Below, in pieces: positions 15,110 to 26,133 of a DNA stretch of 64,000 nucleotides. This DNA comes from Pseudarthrobacter raffinosi. GTDB taxonomy: Bacteria; Actinomycetota; Actinomycetes; Actinomycetales; Micrococcaceae. Both the position numbers and the translations under genes were made by a program. Position 1 is the stretch's first letter. Each line of letters begins with the position of its first letter. Where the stretch lies: NCBI RefSeq assembly GCF_023913735.1, contig NZ_JAMXBH010000012.1, forward strand, positions 1-64,000, in the 5' to 3' direction. Under the pieces are notes generated by a model. The model was not told the DNA's origin and searched no databases. It saw only the letters and a list, made by a program, of their open reading frames with translations.

Positions 15110-16083
15110 CCGTCATGCCAGCGCCGGATGAGGCGGCCAACTCTTCCCGGACCCAGTCACGCAAAGACGAAGGCCGTCCCGCGACGCCGGAGGATTCCGC
15201 ACCGATCATGCGGCGCGTCAAGACCAAGCTCACGTCACGCTGGGCCACTGCGGCCGCCGTGATCATTGCGACGATCTGGACCGTGCCCACCTTCGGTCTC
15301 CTGGTATCCTCCATCCGTCCCGCGGCCAAGCAGGTGGGCCCGCGCTCGGATGGCTGGTGGAACTTCTTTGCCGACTGGGATTTTACTTTCAAGCACTACG
15401 TCGACGTCACGGCAGCAGCCGGATCGCAGTCTGCGAACCTTTCGCAGTACTTCATCAACTCCCTGGCGATTGTCATCCCGGTGACCGTCTTTGTCCTGGT
15501 GCTCGCCTCCATGGCGGCCTACATCTTCGCCTGGGGCAACTTCAGGGGCCGCGAGGCTACGTTCATCTTCGTGTTCGCGTTGCAGATCATTCCCCTGCAG
15601 ATGGCACTCATCCCGCTGCTGTCATTGTTCACGCAGGTCCTGAAGCTCCCGCCCGGGTCCTATGCCCAGCTGTGGATCGCCCACACCATGTTTGGACTCC
15701 CGTTGGGCATCTTCCTGCTGCACAACTTCATCTCGGAGATCCCGGGCGAAGTGATCGAGGCCGCGAAGGTGGATGGGGCAGGACACACCACCATTTTCTG
15801 GCGGATCATCCTGCCGTTGTCCGTCCCGGCTCTGGCATCCCTGGCCATCTTCCAGTTCCTGTGGGTCTGGAATGACCTGCTGGTGGCCTTGGTGTTCTCG
15901 GGTGGAACGGCGGACGTAGCGCCCATCACCCAGCGGCTCGCTGAGATCTCCGGTACCCGCGGCAACAGGGACTTCCTGAACCCTGCCGCCGCGTTCGTCT
16001 CGATCATCGTCCCGCTGGCGGTGTTCCTTGGCCTGCAGCGCTTCTTTGTCCGTGGTCTCCTGGCCGGCGGCCTCAAGGGCTGA
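15106..16083 (+). CDS. Sugar ABC transporter permease (AglG/MalG-like)
   Basis: A 325-residue permease partner, starting with ATG overlapping the previous stop. A polar about 40-residue cytosolic start is followed by about six membrane helices and the EAA motif EVIEAAKVDGAGHTTIFWRIILPLSVPA. The end GLQRFFVRGLLAGGLKG is the usual MalG-type C-terminus. With the AglF-like protein it forms the membrane pore of the importer. Confidence 0.92.
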   Translation: MTVMPAPDEAANSSRTQSRKDEGRPATPEDSAPIMRRVKTKLTSRWATAAAVIIATIWTVPTFGLLVSSIRPAAKQVGPRSDGWWNFFADWDFTFKHYVDVTAAAGSQSANLSQYFINSLAIVIPVTVFVLVLASMAAYIFAWGNFRGREATFIFVFALQIIPLQMALIPLLSLFTQVLKLPPGSYAQLWIAHTMFGLPLGIFLLHNFISEIPGEVIEAAKVDGAGHTTIFWRIILPLSVPALASLAIFQFLWVWNDLLVALVFSGGTADVAPITQRLAEISGTRGNRDFLNPAAAFVSIIVPLAVFLGLQRFFVRGLLAGGLKG

Positions 16084-16228
16084 CCGGGCTCAGGGCCGAT
16101 CCGCATAGGCTGATCGGACGCAAGGGGAGGCAGGCAGGTAACACTGTGACGTCGGGCGGCCCGCAACCTAGCATGGCTTGGGGGCAACTGCATAGCGGAA
16201 ATTAGGTTTGAACCCATGAGGGGAAACG

Positions 16229-17281
16229 GTGGCACGCATGGCTGAAAGGTCTCAACGGGGTGGCCACAGCGGCGTCAGCATTGAGGACGTGGCCGCAGCC
16301 GCAGGCGTCTCCACCGCCACCGTTTCCCGGGCCGTACGCGGGCTTCCCAGGGTTTCGCCCGCCACCAGGGAGAAGATCCTCGAGGTGGCGGGTGCTTTGG
16401 GTTATGTGGCGTCGTCGTCGGCGTCAGGTCTGGCCACCGGCCGAACCAAGACCATTGGCGTCCTGGCACCGTTCGTGAGCCGCTGGTTCTTCTCCAAGGC
16501 CATTGAGGGCGCGGACCGCGAACTTCACGCCCGCCACTACAATCTTTCCCTCTTCAACCTGGGCGGTCACGGCAGCAACCGGGAACGCCTGTTCAGCAAG
16601 ACCATGGTTTACAAACAGATTGATGCCCTGCTTGTCCTTTGTATGGCGCTCAGCCACGAGGAACTGGACCATCTCCAAAAGATTGATATCCCGCTGATCG
16701 TGGTGGGCGGCCATGTGGAAGAGTGCGCGTACATCGGCATCGACGACTACGCCGCAGCGTCCACCGCCGTACGGCACCTGATCGACCTCGGCCACCGGGA
16801 CATTGCCCTCCTGCACGGCGACGACGAAACGGACCTTAACTTCGACGTTCCCCGCGTGCGGATCCTGGCTTTCAAGGACGTTATGGCAGGAGCAGGGCTG
16901 CCCACCCGCCCCGAGTGGGACGAATGGGGCGATTTCACGGTCCGCAGCGGCCAAGAGGCATTCCGACGCCTCTGGACCCAGCCCGGCCCGAAGCCGACCG
17001 CCATCTTTTGCGCCTCAGACGAAATGGCCATGGGAGTCATCTTCGAAGCAGCACGCGTAGGCGTACGGGTCCCTGAGGACCTCTCGGTGGTGGGGATCGA
17101 TGACCACGATTTCGCCGACGCGATGGGCCTGACCACCGTGGGACAACGGCCCGACGAACAGGCCGAGCTGGCTACCAAGATGCTCATCGACGAACTGGAC
17201 GGCACGGTCGGGGCGGTCCAATCCGCCGTCGCGCCCCACCAGCTCATCATCAGGCGTACGACGGCGCCGCCTCGTTCCTGA
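16229..17281 (+). CDS. LacI-family transcriptional regulator
   Basis: A 350-residue repressor-type protein. The N-terminal helix-turn-helix is SIEDVAAAAGVSTATVSRAVRG, followed by the hinge and a periplasmic-binding-like effector domain starting TIGVLAPFVSRWFFSKAIEGA and ending with CASDEMAMGVI and VVGIDDHDFADAMGLTTV. GTG 16229 has GAGGGG 5 nt upstream; an ATG lies at 16238. It lies 145 bp after the permeases on the same strand and is the likely local regulator, acting at the operator at 12595. Confidence 0.92.
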   Translation: MARMAERSQRGGHSGVSIEDVAAAAGVSTATVSRAVRGLPRVSPATREKILEVAGALGYVASSSASGLATGRTKTIGVLAPFVSRWFFSKAIEGADRELHARHYNLSLFNLGGHGSNRERLFSKTMVYKQIDALLVLCMALSHEELDHLQKIDIPLIVVGGHVEECAYIGIDDYAAASTAVRHLIDLGHRDIALLHGDDETDLNFDVPRVRILAFKDVMAGAGLPTRPEWDEWGDFTVRSGQEAFRRLWTQPGPKPTAIFCASDEMAMGVIFEAARVGVRVPEDLSVVGIDDHDFADAMGLTTVGQRPDEQAELATKMLIDELDGTVGAVQSAVAPHQLIIRRTTAPPRS

Positions 17282-17390
17282 GGAGGCGCGGCGCGGCATC
17301 CGGCCAGGATGCCGCGGCCAGGACGCCGGGTTCAGGAAGCCGCAGTCGCGAAGCCGTGTCTAGGAAGAAGCCGCGTCTAGGAAAAAGCGG

Positions 17391-18389
17391 TCAGGACGCG
17401 CGGGCGAGCTGCCGGATGGGAATCCAGCGGGAAGCCAGCCTGCGGTAGGCCGCGGCGGCGCCCGTCATGTCGCCCTCTGCCAGGCATTCGATGCCTAGCC
17501 GGATGTCCATGGGCGACTCGTCCGGGTACACCTTGTCCGCCACGGCGCCGTAGTCGAGTTCCACCATGGAATTGACGTGGAACAGCTCCAGCCATTCGGT
17601 CAGCTGCGCGAGGTCGTCCAGCATGTCCAGGTCCGGGGCCGCCAGCGCCAGGTGGGCCACGGCGTACCGTGCCCGCTCCATGGCTTCGGTGATGGGAGCC
17701 CACACCCTGACGGTGAGGATGCGCCCGCCTGATTCCACCACGTCCTTATGATCGCCTTCCATAAACAGCGAGAACCAGCTGAAGGGGATGCCCCACGTGG
17801 AGGCGCGGGTATGCACACGGATGGCGCCGTCACGGGCTTTGACCTGGTCAATGCGTTCCTGGTGCTTGTCCCGCTGCTCTTCCGGAATCAGCATTTCGGC
17901 CAGCGGGCCGTGGATGCCTTCCATGAGGGCATTGGCCGCGAGGCCGGCGCGCAGGACCAGCTGGCTGGGGCAGTACAGAAGGACGCGCCCGGACCCAGCG
18001 TCACGCCCACCGTCGCCCCCAGCGTCAGGCCCAAAGCCGGAACCGGCGCCTATCCCGGTACCCAAGCCTGACTCGGCACTCGGGCCGGCGGCAGCACCGG
18101 CGTCGGAGGTTCCTGGCTGCGGGGTCCGCCCGGGGGGTACACCGGGAATGCTGGTGACCCGGACCAGATCCGTCCGCCCGGTGGGGAAGGGGTCCCCGCC
18201 GGAGCGGGTGATCCGGCCCAGCGAGGCCAGCAGTTCGGCGTTTTCGACGGCGGCCCGCGAGGCTGTGCGGGCACCGGCGGTCCGGATGGCCTCCCGCTGT
18301 CCTTCCGGGAAGGCCTCCAGCGGTTCGTAGACGCGCAGGGTGGAGGAGAACGGCAGCCCGGCCTGGCCCCTGTAGAGGTTTCCCGTCAT
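17391..18389 (-). CDS. Conserved-looking protein of unknown function
   Basis: A 332-residue soluble protein with no motif I recognise. Residues 1-95 and 155-332 look like folded domains (LLYCPSQLVLRAGLAANALMEG; WGIPFSWFSLFMEGDHKDVV). Between them is an about 45-residue Gly/Ala/Ser/Pro-rich insert (GLGTGIGAGSGFGPDAGG) from repetitive DNA, probably a flexible linker that varies between strains. ATG 18389 has GGAAGGGAG upstream. It follows exonuclease III after 34 bp on the same strand. No signal peptide or membrane segment is seen. Confidence 0.7.
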   Translation of the reverse strand: MTGNLYRGQAGLPFSSTLRVYEPLEAFPEGQREAIRTAGARTASRAAVENAELLASLGRITRSGGDPFPTGRTDLVRVTSIPGVPPGRTPQPGTSDAGAAAGPSAESGLGTGIGAGSGFGPDAGGDGGRDAGSGRVLLYCPSQLVLRAGLAANALMEGIHGPLAEMLIPEEQRDKHQERIDQVKARDGAIRVHTRASTWGIPFSWFSLFMEGDHKDVVESGGRILTVRVWAPITEAMERARYAVAHLALAAPDLDMLDDLAQLTEWLELFHVNSMVELDYGAVADKVYPDESPMDIRLGIECLAEGDMTGAAAAYRRLASRWIPIRQLARAS

Positions 18390-18423
18390 TACAGTCTCCC
18401 TTCCTGGGCCCCGGCCGCAGCCA

Positions 18424-19230
18424 TCAGTCCGCCAGTTCCACCAGAACGGGGGCGTGGTCCGAGGCGCCCTTGCCCTTGCGTTCCTCGCGGTCAATCGACG
18501 CGCCCGTGACGCGGGCCGCCAACGCGGGGGAGCCAAGGACAAAGTCAATGCGCATCCCCTCCTTTTTGGGGAAGCGCAGCTGGGTGTAATCCCAGTACGT
18601 GTACACGCCGGGACCGGGGGTGTACTCGCGTGCCACGTCCTTGAATCCGGCCTCTTCAAAGGCGTGGAACGCAGCACGTTCCGGCGGGCTGACATGGGTG
18701 TACTTGTTATTGACGAAAAGGTCGATGTCCCAGACGTCGTCGTCGAACGGCGCAATGTTCCAGTCGCCCATGAGGGCTACCTGAGCTGTCGGGTCGGCGG
18801 TCACCAGGCCCTGGGCGTGGGTCTTCAGGGATTCAAGCCACTTGATCTTGTACGGCATGTGTTCGTCGTCCAGGGAGCGGCCGTTGGGCACGTAGAGGCT
18901 CCAGACCCGGACGCCGCCGCAGGTCGCGGCCATGGCGCGGGCTTCCTGGATGGGGTCCTTGCCTTCTTTCCCGAACGGAGGCTGGTCCAGGAAGGTGCGC
19001 TCGACGTCTTCCAGGCCTACCCGGGACGCGATGGCCACGCCGTTCCACTGGTTCACACCGAAGTGGGCCACCTCGTAGCCCATGCGTTCGAAAAGTTCCC
19101 AGGGAAAGTTTTCGTCCTTGCATTTGGTCTCCTGGATGGCCAGGACGTCGCAATCGCTGCGCTGCAGCCACGCCTCCACACGGTCGGCGCGGGCACGGAG
19201 GGAGTTCACATTCCAGGTAGCAATCTTCAC
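18424..19230 (-). CDS. xthA: Exodeoxyribonuclease III
   Basis: A 268-residue AP endonuclease/3'-5' exonuclease of the EEP fold. It begins MKIATWNVNSLRAR and carries the active-site motifs AIQETK, GDWNIAP, and the terminal GASDHAPV with the catalytic Asp-His. It acts in base-excision repair. The start is GTG 19230, because the homologous N-terminus KIATWNVNS begins there; the frame extends 55 codons further upstream without protein-like sequence. It is divergent from mmsA. Confidence 0.95.
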   Translation of the reverse strand: MKIATWNVNSLRARADRVEAWLQRSDCDVLAIQETKCKDENFPWELFERMGYEVAHFGVNQWNGVAIASRVGLEDVERTFLDQPPFGKEGKDPIQEARAMAATCGGVRVWSLYVPNGRSLDDEHMPYKIKWLESLKTHAQGLVTADPTAQVALMGDWNIAPFDDDVWDIDLFVNNKYTHVSPPERAAFHAFEEAGFKDVAREYTPGPGVYTYWDYTQLRFPKKEGMRIDFVLGSPALAARVTGASIDREERKGKGASDHAPVLVELAD

Positions 19231-19326
19231 AGTCCCTAACTTACCGAACTTGTTGACCGGAGGCGTTGCCTCGGCGGGAAAGCCCGCGCAGGCCGTTGTC
19301 CACCGTTGCAGGGACAGTCTGGAATT

Positions 19327-19344
19327 TAGTAGGAAGTCCGAGTA
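19327..19344 (+). promoter_or_regulatory. Candidate operator upstream of mmsA
   Basis: TAGTAGGAAGTCCGAGTA is an imperfect dyad of the form TAnTAGGAnnTCCnAG. A second copy lies before the acyl-CoA dehydrogenase gene at 26090. It lies 50-67 bp before the mmsA start. Confidence 0.5.
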
Positions 19345-19393
19345 TATTCGCTTGCAGAGATGACCTGGATCACATGCGAAGGAGCATTGCATC

Positions 19394-20892
<1,499 letters not shown>

Positions 20893-20893
<1 letters not shown>

Positions 20894-21975
20894 TGACGGA
20901 GGTTCTGTTCGAGAAGCGCGGCCACCTGGGCGTCATCACGCTCAACCGGCCCAAGGCAGTCAACGCCCTGAACGCCGGCATGGTGGACGCCATGCTGGAG
21001 CAGCTCACCGCCTGGGCGGACGACGACAACGTGGCCACCGTCCTGGTGCGCGGCGCCGGCGAGCGTGGCCTCTGCGCCGGAGGCGACATTGTGGCCATCT
21101 ACCGGGACATCCTCGGCGGCGGTACGGAAACTGCTGACTTCTGGCAGGCCGAATACCGGCTGAACTCCCTCATCGCCGCGTACCCCAAGCCCTATGTGGC
21201 CTTCATGGACGGACTGGTGCTCGGCGGCGGTGTGGGAATCTCCGCGCACGGCTCCGTGCGGGTGGTCACCGAACGGACCCGGTTGGGAATGCCGGAGACC
21301 ACCATCGGATTTGTGCCCGACGTCGGCGGGACCTGGCTGCTGGCGAGGTCACCTGGAGAGACCGGCACCCATGCCGCGCTGACCGGAGCCCATCTGACCG
21401 GGGCGGATGCGCTGTTCCTGGGCCTCGCGGACCACTTTGTCCCGTCGGGGAGCCTGCCGGAGCTGGCGGCGGCGCTCGAACACGAAAGTGCGGAAGCCGC
21501 CGTCGTACGTTTTGCCCAGAGCCCGCCGCCCTCCGGGCTGGAGGCGCAGCGCGACTGGATCGATGCCGCCTATGCCAGCGATGACGTGGAGAACATTGTC
21601 CGGCGGCTGCGGACGCTGGATGAGGCCTCGGGCGGCGCGCCGGGCGGGGAGCCTGCGGCCGAAGCGGCCGAGGCCGCCGACACCATCGAAGCGAAGTCGC
21701 CGACGGCTGTGAAGGTGGCACTGGAGTCCCTTCGCCGCGCGAAGGGGCTGACGCTGGACGAGGCGCTGGCGCAGGAATACCGCGTGGGGCTTCGGTTCCT
21801 GGTTGCGCCCGACTTCCGCGAAGGGATCCGGGCGCAGGTGGTGGACAAGGACCGCATTCCGCAATGGAAGCCGGCCACGCTGCACGAGGTGCACGCGACG
21901 GACATCGAACGGTTCTTCGCGCCGCTGGGGGACCGGGAGCTCAACCTGCACACAAAGGAGCCGGACAATGCCTGA
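20893..21975 (+). CDS. 3-hydroxyisobutyryl-CoA hydrolase
   Basis: A 360-residue crotonase-fold enzyme. The oxyanion-hole regions are RGLCAGGDIVAIYRD and FMDGLVLGGGVGISAHGS, and the catalytic segment MPETTIGFVPDVGGTW is the HIBCH type. It has the extended C-terminal part (LDEALAQEYRV) that distinguishes hydrolases from ordinary enoyl-CoA hydratases. It releases free 3-hydroxyisobutyrate for MmsB. Its ATG shares one base with the mmsA stop. Confidence 0.9.
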
Positions 21976-22882
21976 ACAAACCACCGTCGCTTTCCTGGGC
22001 CTGGGCCACATGGGCGGGCCCATGGCAGCGAACCTGGTCCGTGCCGGCTACACCGTGGCGGGCTTCGACGTGGTCCCCGCCGCGCTGGACGCCGCCCAAA
22101 CGCACGGTGTCCCCACGGTGGCCAGTCCGCTGGACGCCATTGCCGGTGCCGACGTGGTGCTGACCATGTTCCCCAGCGGACAGCATGTGCTGGACGCCTA
22201 CCGCGGCACGGAGGGACAGCCGGGCCTGCTGGCCGAGGCCAAGCCGGGGACCATGTTTCTGGACTGTTCCACCATCAACGTTGACGAGGCACGGGAAGCC
22301 TCCGCGCTCGCCATTGCGGCCGGCCACCGTGCCGTGGATGCCCCGGTCTCGGGCGGTGTGGTGGGTGCGGAAGCCGGCACGCTGACCTTTATGGTGGGCG
22401 GCGAAACGGAGGACTTCGAGGCGGTGCGGCCACTGCTCGAGGTGATGGGAAAACGGGTGGTCCACTGCGGCGGGCACGGGGGCGGCCAGGCCGCGAAGAT
22501 CTGCAACAACCTCATCCTGGGGGTCTCCATGATCGCGGTCAGCGAAGCCTTTGTGCTGGGCGAGAAGCTGGGCTTGACGCACCAGGCGCTGTTCGACGTC
22601 GCCTCCAACGCCTCCGGACAATGCTGGGCCTTGACCACCAACTGCCCTGTTCCCGGTCCGGTCCCCACCAGCCCCGCCAACCGCGACTACCAGCCGGGCT
22701 TCGCGGGGGCGCTGATGGCGAAGGACCTGCGGCTGGCGCTGAATGCGCTGGAAAGTACCGGGGTGGCGGCCCGGCTGGGACCGCTCGCCTCGGAAATCTA
22801 CGATACGTTTGCCGCTGAAGGCGGAGCCGGCCGGGACTTCTCCGGAATCATCACCGATATCCGCGACAAATCGCAGCACTAG
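21968..22882 (+). CDS. mmsB: 3-hydroxyisobutyrate dehydrogenase
   Basis: A 304-residue NAD-dependent beta-hydroxyacid dehydrogenase giving methylmalonate semialdehyde, the MmsA substrate. The N-terminal Rossmann motif is [12 protein letters not shown]. The substrate motif [16 protein letters not shown] and the catalytic-lysine region [11 protein letters not shown] are present. Its ATG overlaps the hydrolase stop by 8 bp, so the genes are translationally coupled. Confidence 0.94.
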   Translation: MPEQTTVAFLGLGHMGGPMAANLVRAGYTVAGFDVVPAALDAAQTHGVPTVASPLDAIAGADVVLTMFPSGQHVLDAYRGTEGQPGLLAEAKPGTMFLDCSTINVDEAREASALAIAAGHRAVDAPVSGGVVGAEAGTLTFMVGGETEDFEAVRPLLEVMGKRVVHCGGHGGGQAAKICNNLILGVSMIAVSEAFVLGEKLGLTHQALFDVASNASGQCWALTTNCPVPGPVPTSPANRDYQPGFAGALMAKDLRLALNALESTGVAARLGPLASEIYDTFAAEGGAGRDFSGIITDIRDKSQH

Positions 22883-22947
22883 CACCATCTGCAGCACTGG
22901 TAACTCTGCAGCACCAGCAACACGCGAAAACAGCTGAAAGGTTAGGC

Positions 22948-23724
22948 ATGACGGAGTACACGAACATCCTGGTGGAACAGCGCGGCCGGGTAGGGCTGGT
23001 CACGCTTAACCGGCCGGAGGCGCTGAACGCCCTGGACAAAGCCACCATGGACCAGCTCGTGGCAGCCGTCGCCGCCATGGACGCCGACCCCGGCGTCGGT
23101 GCGGTGGTGATCACCGGCTCGAGCAAGGCGTTCGCCGCGGGTGCCGACATCAAGGAAATGGCCTCGCAGGGCTACATGGACATGTACGCCGCCGACTGGT
23201 TCCGGGGCTGGGAGGACTTCACCCGGCTGCGGATCCCTGTCATCGCGGCCGTGTCCGGCTTCGCGCTGGGCGGCGGCTGCGAGCTGGCCATGATGTGCGA
23301 TTTCATCATCGCCGGGGACAACGCCAAGTTCGGCCAGCCGGAGATCAACCTCGGCGTGCTGCCGGGCATGGGCGGTTCGCAGCGGCTCACGCGCGCCGTA
23401 GGCAAGGCCAAGGCCATGGACATGATCCTCACTGGGCGCTTCATCGGCGCCGGGGAGGCTGAACGCTCGGGACTCGTCTCGCGCGTGGTGCCCGCGGAGA
23501 ATGTGGTGGAGGAGGCGCTGAAGGCCGCGGAGGCCATCGCGTCCAAGTCCAAGCCCGTGGCCATGCTCGCGAAGGAAGCCGTCAACGCGGCCTTTGAAAC
23601 GGGACTCGCCCAGGGGGTCCTGTTCGAACGCCGGCTCTTCCACTCGCTCTTCGCCAGCGAGGACCAGAAGGAAGGCATGGCCGCCTTTACGGAAAAACGG
23701 CAGCCCGAGTTCACCCACCGCTGA
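22948..23724 (+). CDS. Enoyl-CoA hydratase
   Basis: A 258-residue crotonase. The oxyanion-hole motifs are [15 protein letters not shown] and [15 protein letters not shown], and the catalytic region [15 protein letters not shown] carries the expected Glu. In this operon it probably hydrates methacrylyl-CoA to 3-hydroxyisobutyryl-CoA. The 65-bp gap after mmsB contains short CTGCAGCAC repeats but a good GAAAGG site precedes the ATG. It is the last gene of the run. Confidence 0.92.
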   Translation: MTEYTNILVEQRGRVGLVTLNRPEALNALDKATMDQLVAAVAAMDADPGVGAVVITGSSKAFAAGADIKEMASQGYMDMYAADWFRGWEDFTRLRIPVIAAVSGFALGGGCELAMMCDFIIAGDNAKFGQPEINLGVLPGMGGSQRLTRAVGKAKAMDMILTGRFIGAGEAERSGLVSRVVPAENVVEEALKAAEAIASKSKPVAMLAKEAVNAAFETGLAQGVLFERRLFHSLFASEDQKEGMAAFTEKRQPEFTHR

Positions 23725-23731
23725 CCCCCTC

Positions 23732-23797
23732 CCCATCGAGTGCTCCGTAGAAGCCCTTTTCAGTGCCCAAAACGGCGGTTACGGAGCAATCGATGGG
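23732..23797. repeat. Intergenic imperfect palindrome between convergent genes
   Basis: 18-bp arms (23732-23749 and 23780-23797) match at 17 positions around a 30-nt centre that is itself partly symmetric. It fills the gap between the hydratase stop and the marR stop and may end transcription from both sides. Confidence 0.7.
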
Positions 23798-24304
23798 TCA
23801 GTCTGCAAAGTCCCCGGCGTTCCGGCGGAAAGTACCCAGGATGCGGATCAGCTGGTCAACATCGGCCGCGTCGAACCCCGACTGGCCAAACACCTCGGTG
23901 TTGAGCACCGCCGTCGCCCGTTTGGCAACGATCCGCCCCTCCGCGGTGAGCTCGATCAGGGTGGTGCGGCCGTCCGTGGGATGCGGCGAACGTGTCACCA
24001 GTCCCGAGCCTTCCAAACGGTCGACGGCGTTCGTCACCGAGGTGGGATGGACCTGGAGCAGGGCGCTCGCCTTGTTCATGGGCAGCTCGCCGCTGCGGGC
24101 GAAGCTGAGGAGCGCGAGCAGTTCGTAGCGGGCGAAGGTCAGCCCGAACGGCTTCAGGGCGCCCTCGATCCGGGCCAGCAGGATCTGCTGCGTGCGCATG
24201 ATCGCCGTGATCGCGGCCATGGGAGGGGCGACGTCGGCCCAGCCGTGCTCCTCCCAGTTTCGTTGGGCGTCCGCGATGGGGTCCCGGGGCAGTGGCGCGG
24301 CCAT
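23798..24304 (-). CDS. MarR-family transcriptional regulator
   Basis: A 168-residue winged-helix regulator. The core runs FGLTFARYELLALLSFARSGELPMNKASALLQVHPTSVTNAVDRLE, with the recognition helix HPTSVTNAVDRLE and the wing SPHPTDGRTTLIELT. The start lies 2 bp after the acyl-CoA synthetase stop, so the two are one transcript. Acyl-CoA esters or acids are likely effectors (inference). The palindrome at 26052 is a candidate binding site. Confidence 0.9.
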   Translation of the reverse strand: MAAPLPRDPIADAQRNWEEHGWADVAPPMAAITAIMRTQQILLARIEGALKPFGLTFARYELLALLSFARSGELPMNKASALLQVHPTSVTNAVDRLEGSGLVTRSPHPTDGRTTLIELTAEGRIVAKRATAVLNTEVFGQSGFDAADVDQLIRILGTFRRNAGDFAD

Positions 24305-24306
24305 CT

Positions 24307-26034
24307 TCAGCCCTTCAGCCCCGGGAAATCCGCCTCGGAGTACTCCACACCGAAGCCGTCGGGATGAATGCCCCCGCCATGCCGGAGCTCCTCATTGTGC
24401 CTCAGCTCCACACGGCGGATTTTGCCCGAGATGGTCTTGGGCAGCGCCGCGAATTCCAGCCGCCGGATCCGTTTGAACGGCGCCAGGTGTTCGCGGCAGT
24501 ACCGCAGGATGTCCTCGGCCAGCTCCGGCCCCGGCTCCAGCCCGGGCACCAGCACAACATAGGCCTTGGGGACCGAAAGCTTGACCGCATCCGGCGACGG
24601 CACCACAGCCGCCTCGGCCACGGCGGGGTGTTCCAGCAGCACGCTCTCCAGTTCGAACGGCGAGAGCCGGTAGTCGGAGGATTTGAAGACGTCGTCGTCG
24701 CGGCCCACATAGGTGATGACGCCGTGTTTGTCACGACTGGCCATGTCGCCCGTGTGGTAGTAGCCGCCACGGAACGCCTCGGCGGTCCGTTCCGCGTCCC
24801 CGTAGTAACCCTTCATCAGCCCCACCGGCCGGGGGTCCAGGCGGAGGCACAGCTCGCCGTCGTTGGCTTCTTTCCCCGTGTTGGGGTCCACCAGCACTAC
24901 GTCATAGCCGGGAAGCGGCCGCCCCATGGCGCCGATGGTGACCGGCTGGCTGGGCGTGTTGGCTACCTGGACGGTGGTTTCGGTCTGGCCGAAGCCGTCC
25001 CTGATGGTCTGGCCCCACGCGCGCTGGACCTGCTCGATCACTTCGGCGTTCAAAGGCTCGCCCGCGGAGACCACCTTGGTGGGCGGGGTCTTCAGCACTT
25101 TCAGGTCCGCCTGGATGAGCATCCGCCAGACTGTGGGCGGGGCGCAGAAGCTGGTGACGCGTTCGCGGTCCATCTGCTCCATCAGGGCACGGGCGTCGAA
25201 CCGTGCGTAGTTGTAGACAAATACGCACGCCTCCGCGATCCACGGGGCGAAGAAATTGGACCACGCGTGTTTGCCCCAGCCCGGCGATGCCACATTCAGG
25301 TGCACGTCACCAGGTTCCAGGCCAATCCAGTACATCGTGGAGAGGTGCCCCACTGGGTACGAGGTGTGGGTGTGCTCCACCAGCTTGGCCTTCGACGTGG
25401 TTCCGGACGTGAAATACAGCAGCAGCGTCTCGTCCGCCTGGGTGGGGGCGTCAGCCGTGAACGTGACTGCCGCCGTCGTCGAATCCGTGTACTGGAGGGC
25501 ACCGGGGGTGCCGGCTGAACCGCCGCCGGCGCCGATTTCGATCAGGCGGTAATCGCCGGGAACGCCGGCAAATTTGCCGATGTTGGAACGTCCGACGGCG
25601 GCCCAGCCCGCCTCGCCGCGCTCCACGCGTTCGGCCAGGTCCTCCGGACCCATCAGGGTGGTGGTGGGGATCAGGACAATGCCCAGCTTGATGCCGGCCA
25701 GCATCAGCTCCCAGAGCTCCACCTGGTTGCCCAGCATGATGATCATCCGGTCCCCGCGGCGCATGCCCTGGCTTCTCAGCCAGGTGGCCACCTGGTTGGA
25801 ACGGGCGGCCAGGTCCGCGAAGCTCCGGCGGGTGGCCGAACCGTCCTGCTCCACGATGACCAGGGCCGGATTGTTGGCCTTCTCAGGATCTGCGGCGATC
25901 TGATCGAACCAGTCGAGGGCAAAATTGAACTCCGTGAACCGCGGCCACACGAACTCGCGCCTGGCCTGGTGGTAGTCGGAATGCAGGGTCAGCAGGCGGT
26001 CGCGTGCCGCGCGGAAGTCATCGGTGACTGACAA
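24307..26034 (-). CDS. AMP-dependent acyl-CoA synthetase
   Basis: A 575-residue ANL-superfamily ligase, forming acyl-CoA from an acid, ATP and CoA. The P-loop-like motif is YFTSGTTSKAKLVEH, unusual in having SKAK instead of GxPK. Then come DGFGQTETT and a C-terminal hinge YVGRDDDVFKSSDYRLSPFE and a final K in KTISGKIRR. Substrate is probably a short or branched acid such as isobutyrate, from the valine-type neighbours (inference). The start is TTG 26034 with AAAGG upstream. It is divergent from the acyl-CoA dehydrogenase. Confidence 0.9.
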   Translation of the reverse strand: MSVTDDFRAARDRLLTLHSDYHQARREFVWPRFTEFNFALDWFDQIAADPEKANNPALVIVEQDGSATRRSFADLAARSNQVATWLRSQGMRRGDRMIIMLGNQVELWELMLAGIKLGIVLIPTTTLMGPEDLAERVERGEAGWAAVGRSNIGKFAGVPGDYRLIEIGAGGGSAGTPGALQYTDSTTAAVTFTADAPTQADETLLLYFTSGTTSKAKLVEHTHTSYPVGHLSTMYWIGLEPGDVHLNVASPGWGKHAWSNFFAPWIAEACVFVYNYARFDARALMEQMDRERVTSFCAPPTVWRMLIQADLKVLKTPPTKVVSAGEPLNAEVIEQVQRAWGQTIRDGFGQTETTVQVANTPSQPVTIGAMGRPLPGYDVVLVDPNTGKEANDGELCLRLDPRPVGLMKGYYGDAERTAEAFRGGYYHTGDMASRDKHGVITYVGRDDDVFKSSDYRLSPFELESVLLEHPAVAEAAVVPSPDAVKLSVPKAYVVLVPGLEPGPELAEDILRYCREHLAPFKRIRRLEFAALPKTISGKIRRVELRHNEELRHGGGIHPDGFGVEYSEADFPGLKG

Positions 26035-26051
26035 GGGGACACCTTTCGTCC

Positions 26052-26067
26052 AGTGATGCGCATCACT
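26052..26067. promoter_or_regulatory. Perfect 16-bp palindrome upstream of the acyl-CoA synthetase
   Basis: AGTGATGCGCATCACT is a perfect dyad 17 bp before the TTG start at 26034, in the divergent promoter region. Its form suits a MarR- or GntR-type operator. Confidence 0.55.
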
Positions 26068-26089
26068 AAGAATCCATCCCTGTGCAATA

Positions 26090-26105
26090 TACTAGGACAT
26101 CCAAG
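26090..26105 (+). promoter_or_regulatory. Candidate operator upstream of the acyl-CoA dehydrogenase
   Basis: TACTAGGACATCCAAG matches the mmsA-upstream site at 19327 in 12 of 16 positions, conserving TAnTAGGAnnTCCnAG. Confidence 0.5.
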
Positions 26106-26133
26106 GGTTTGGAAGACCGAAGGGATATGAAGC

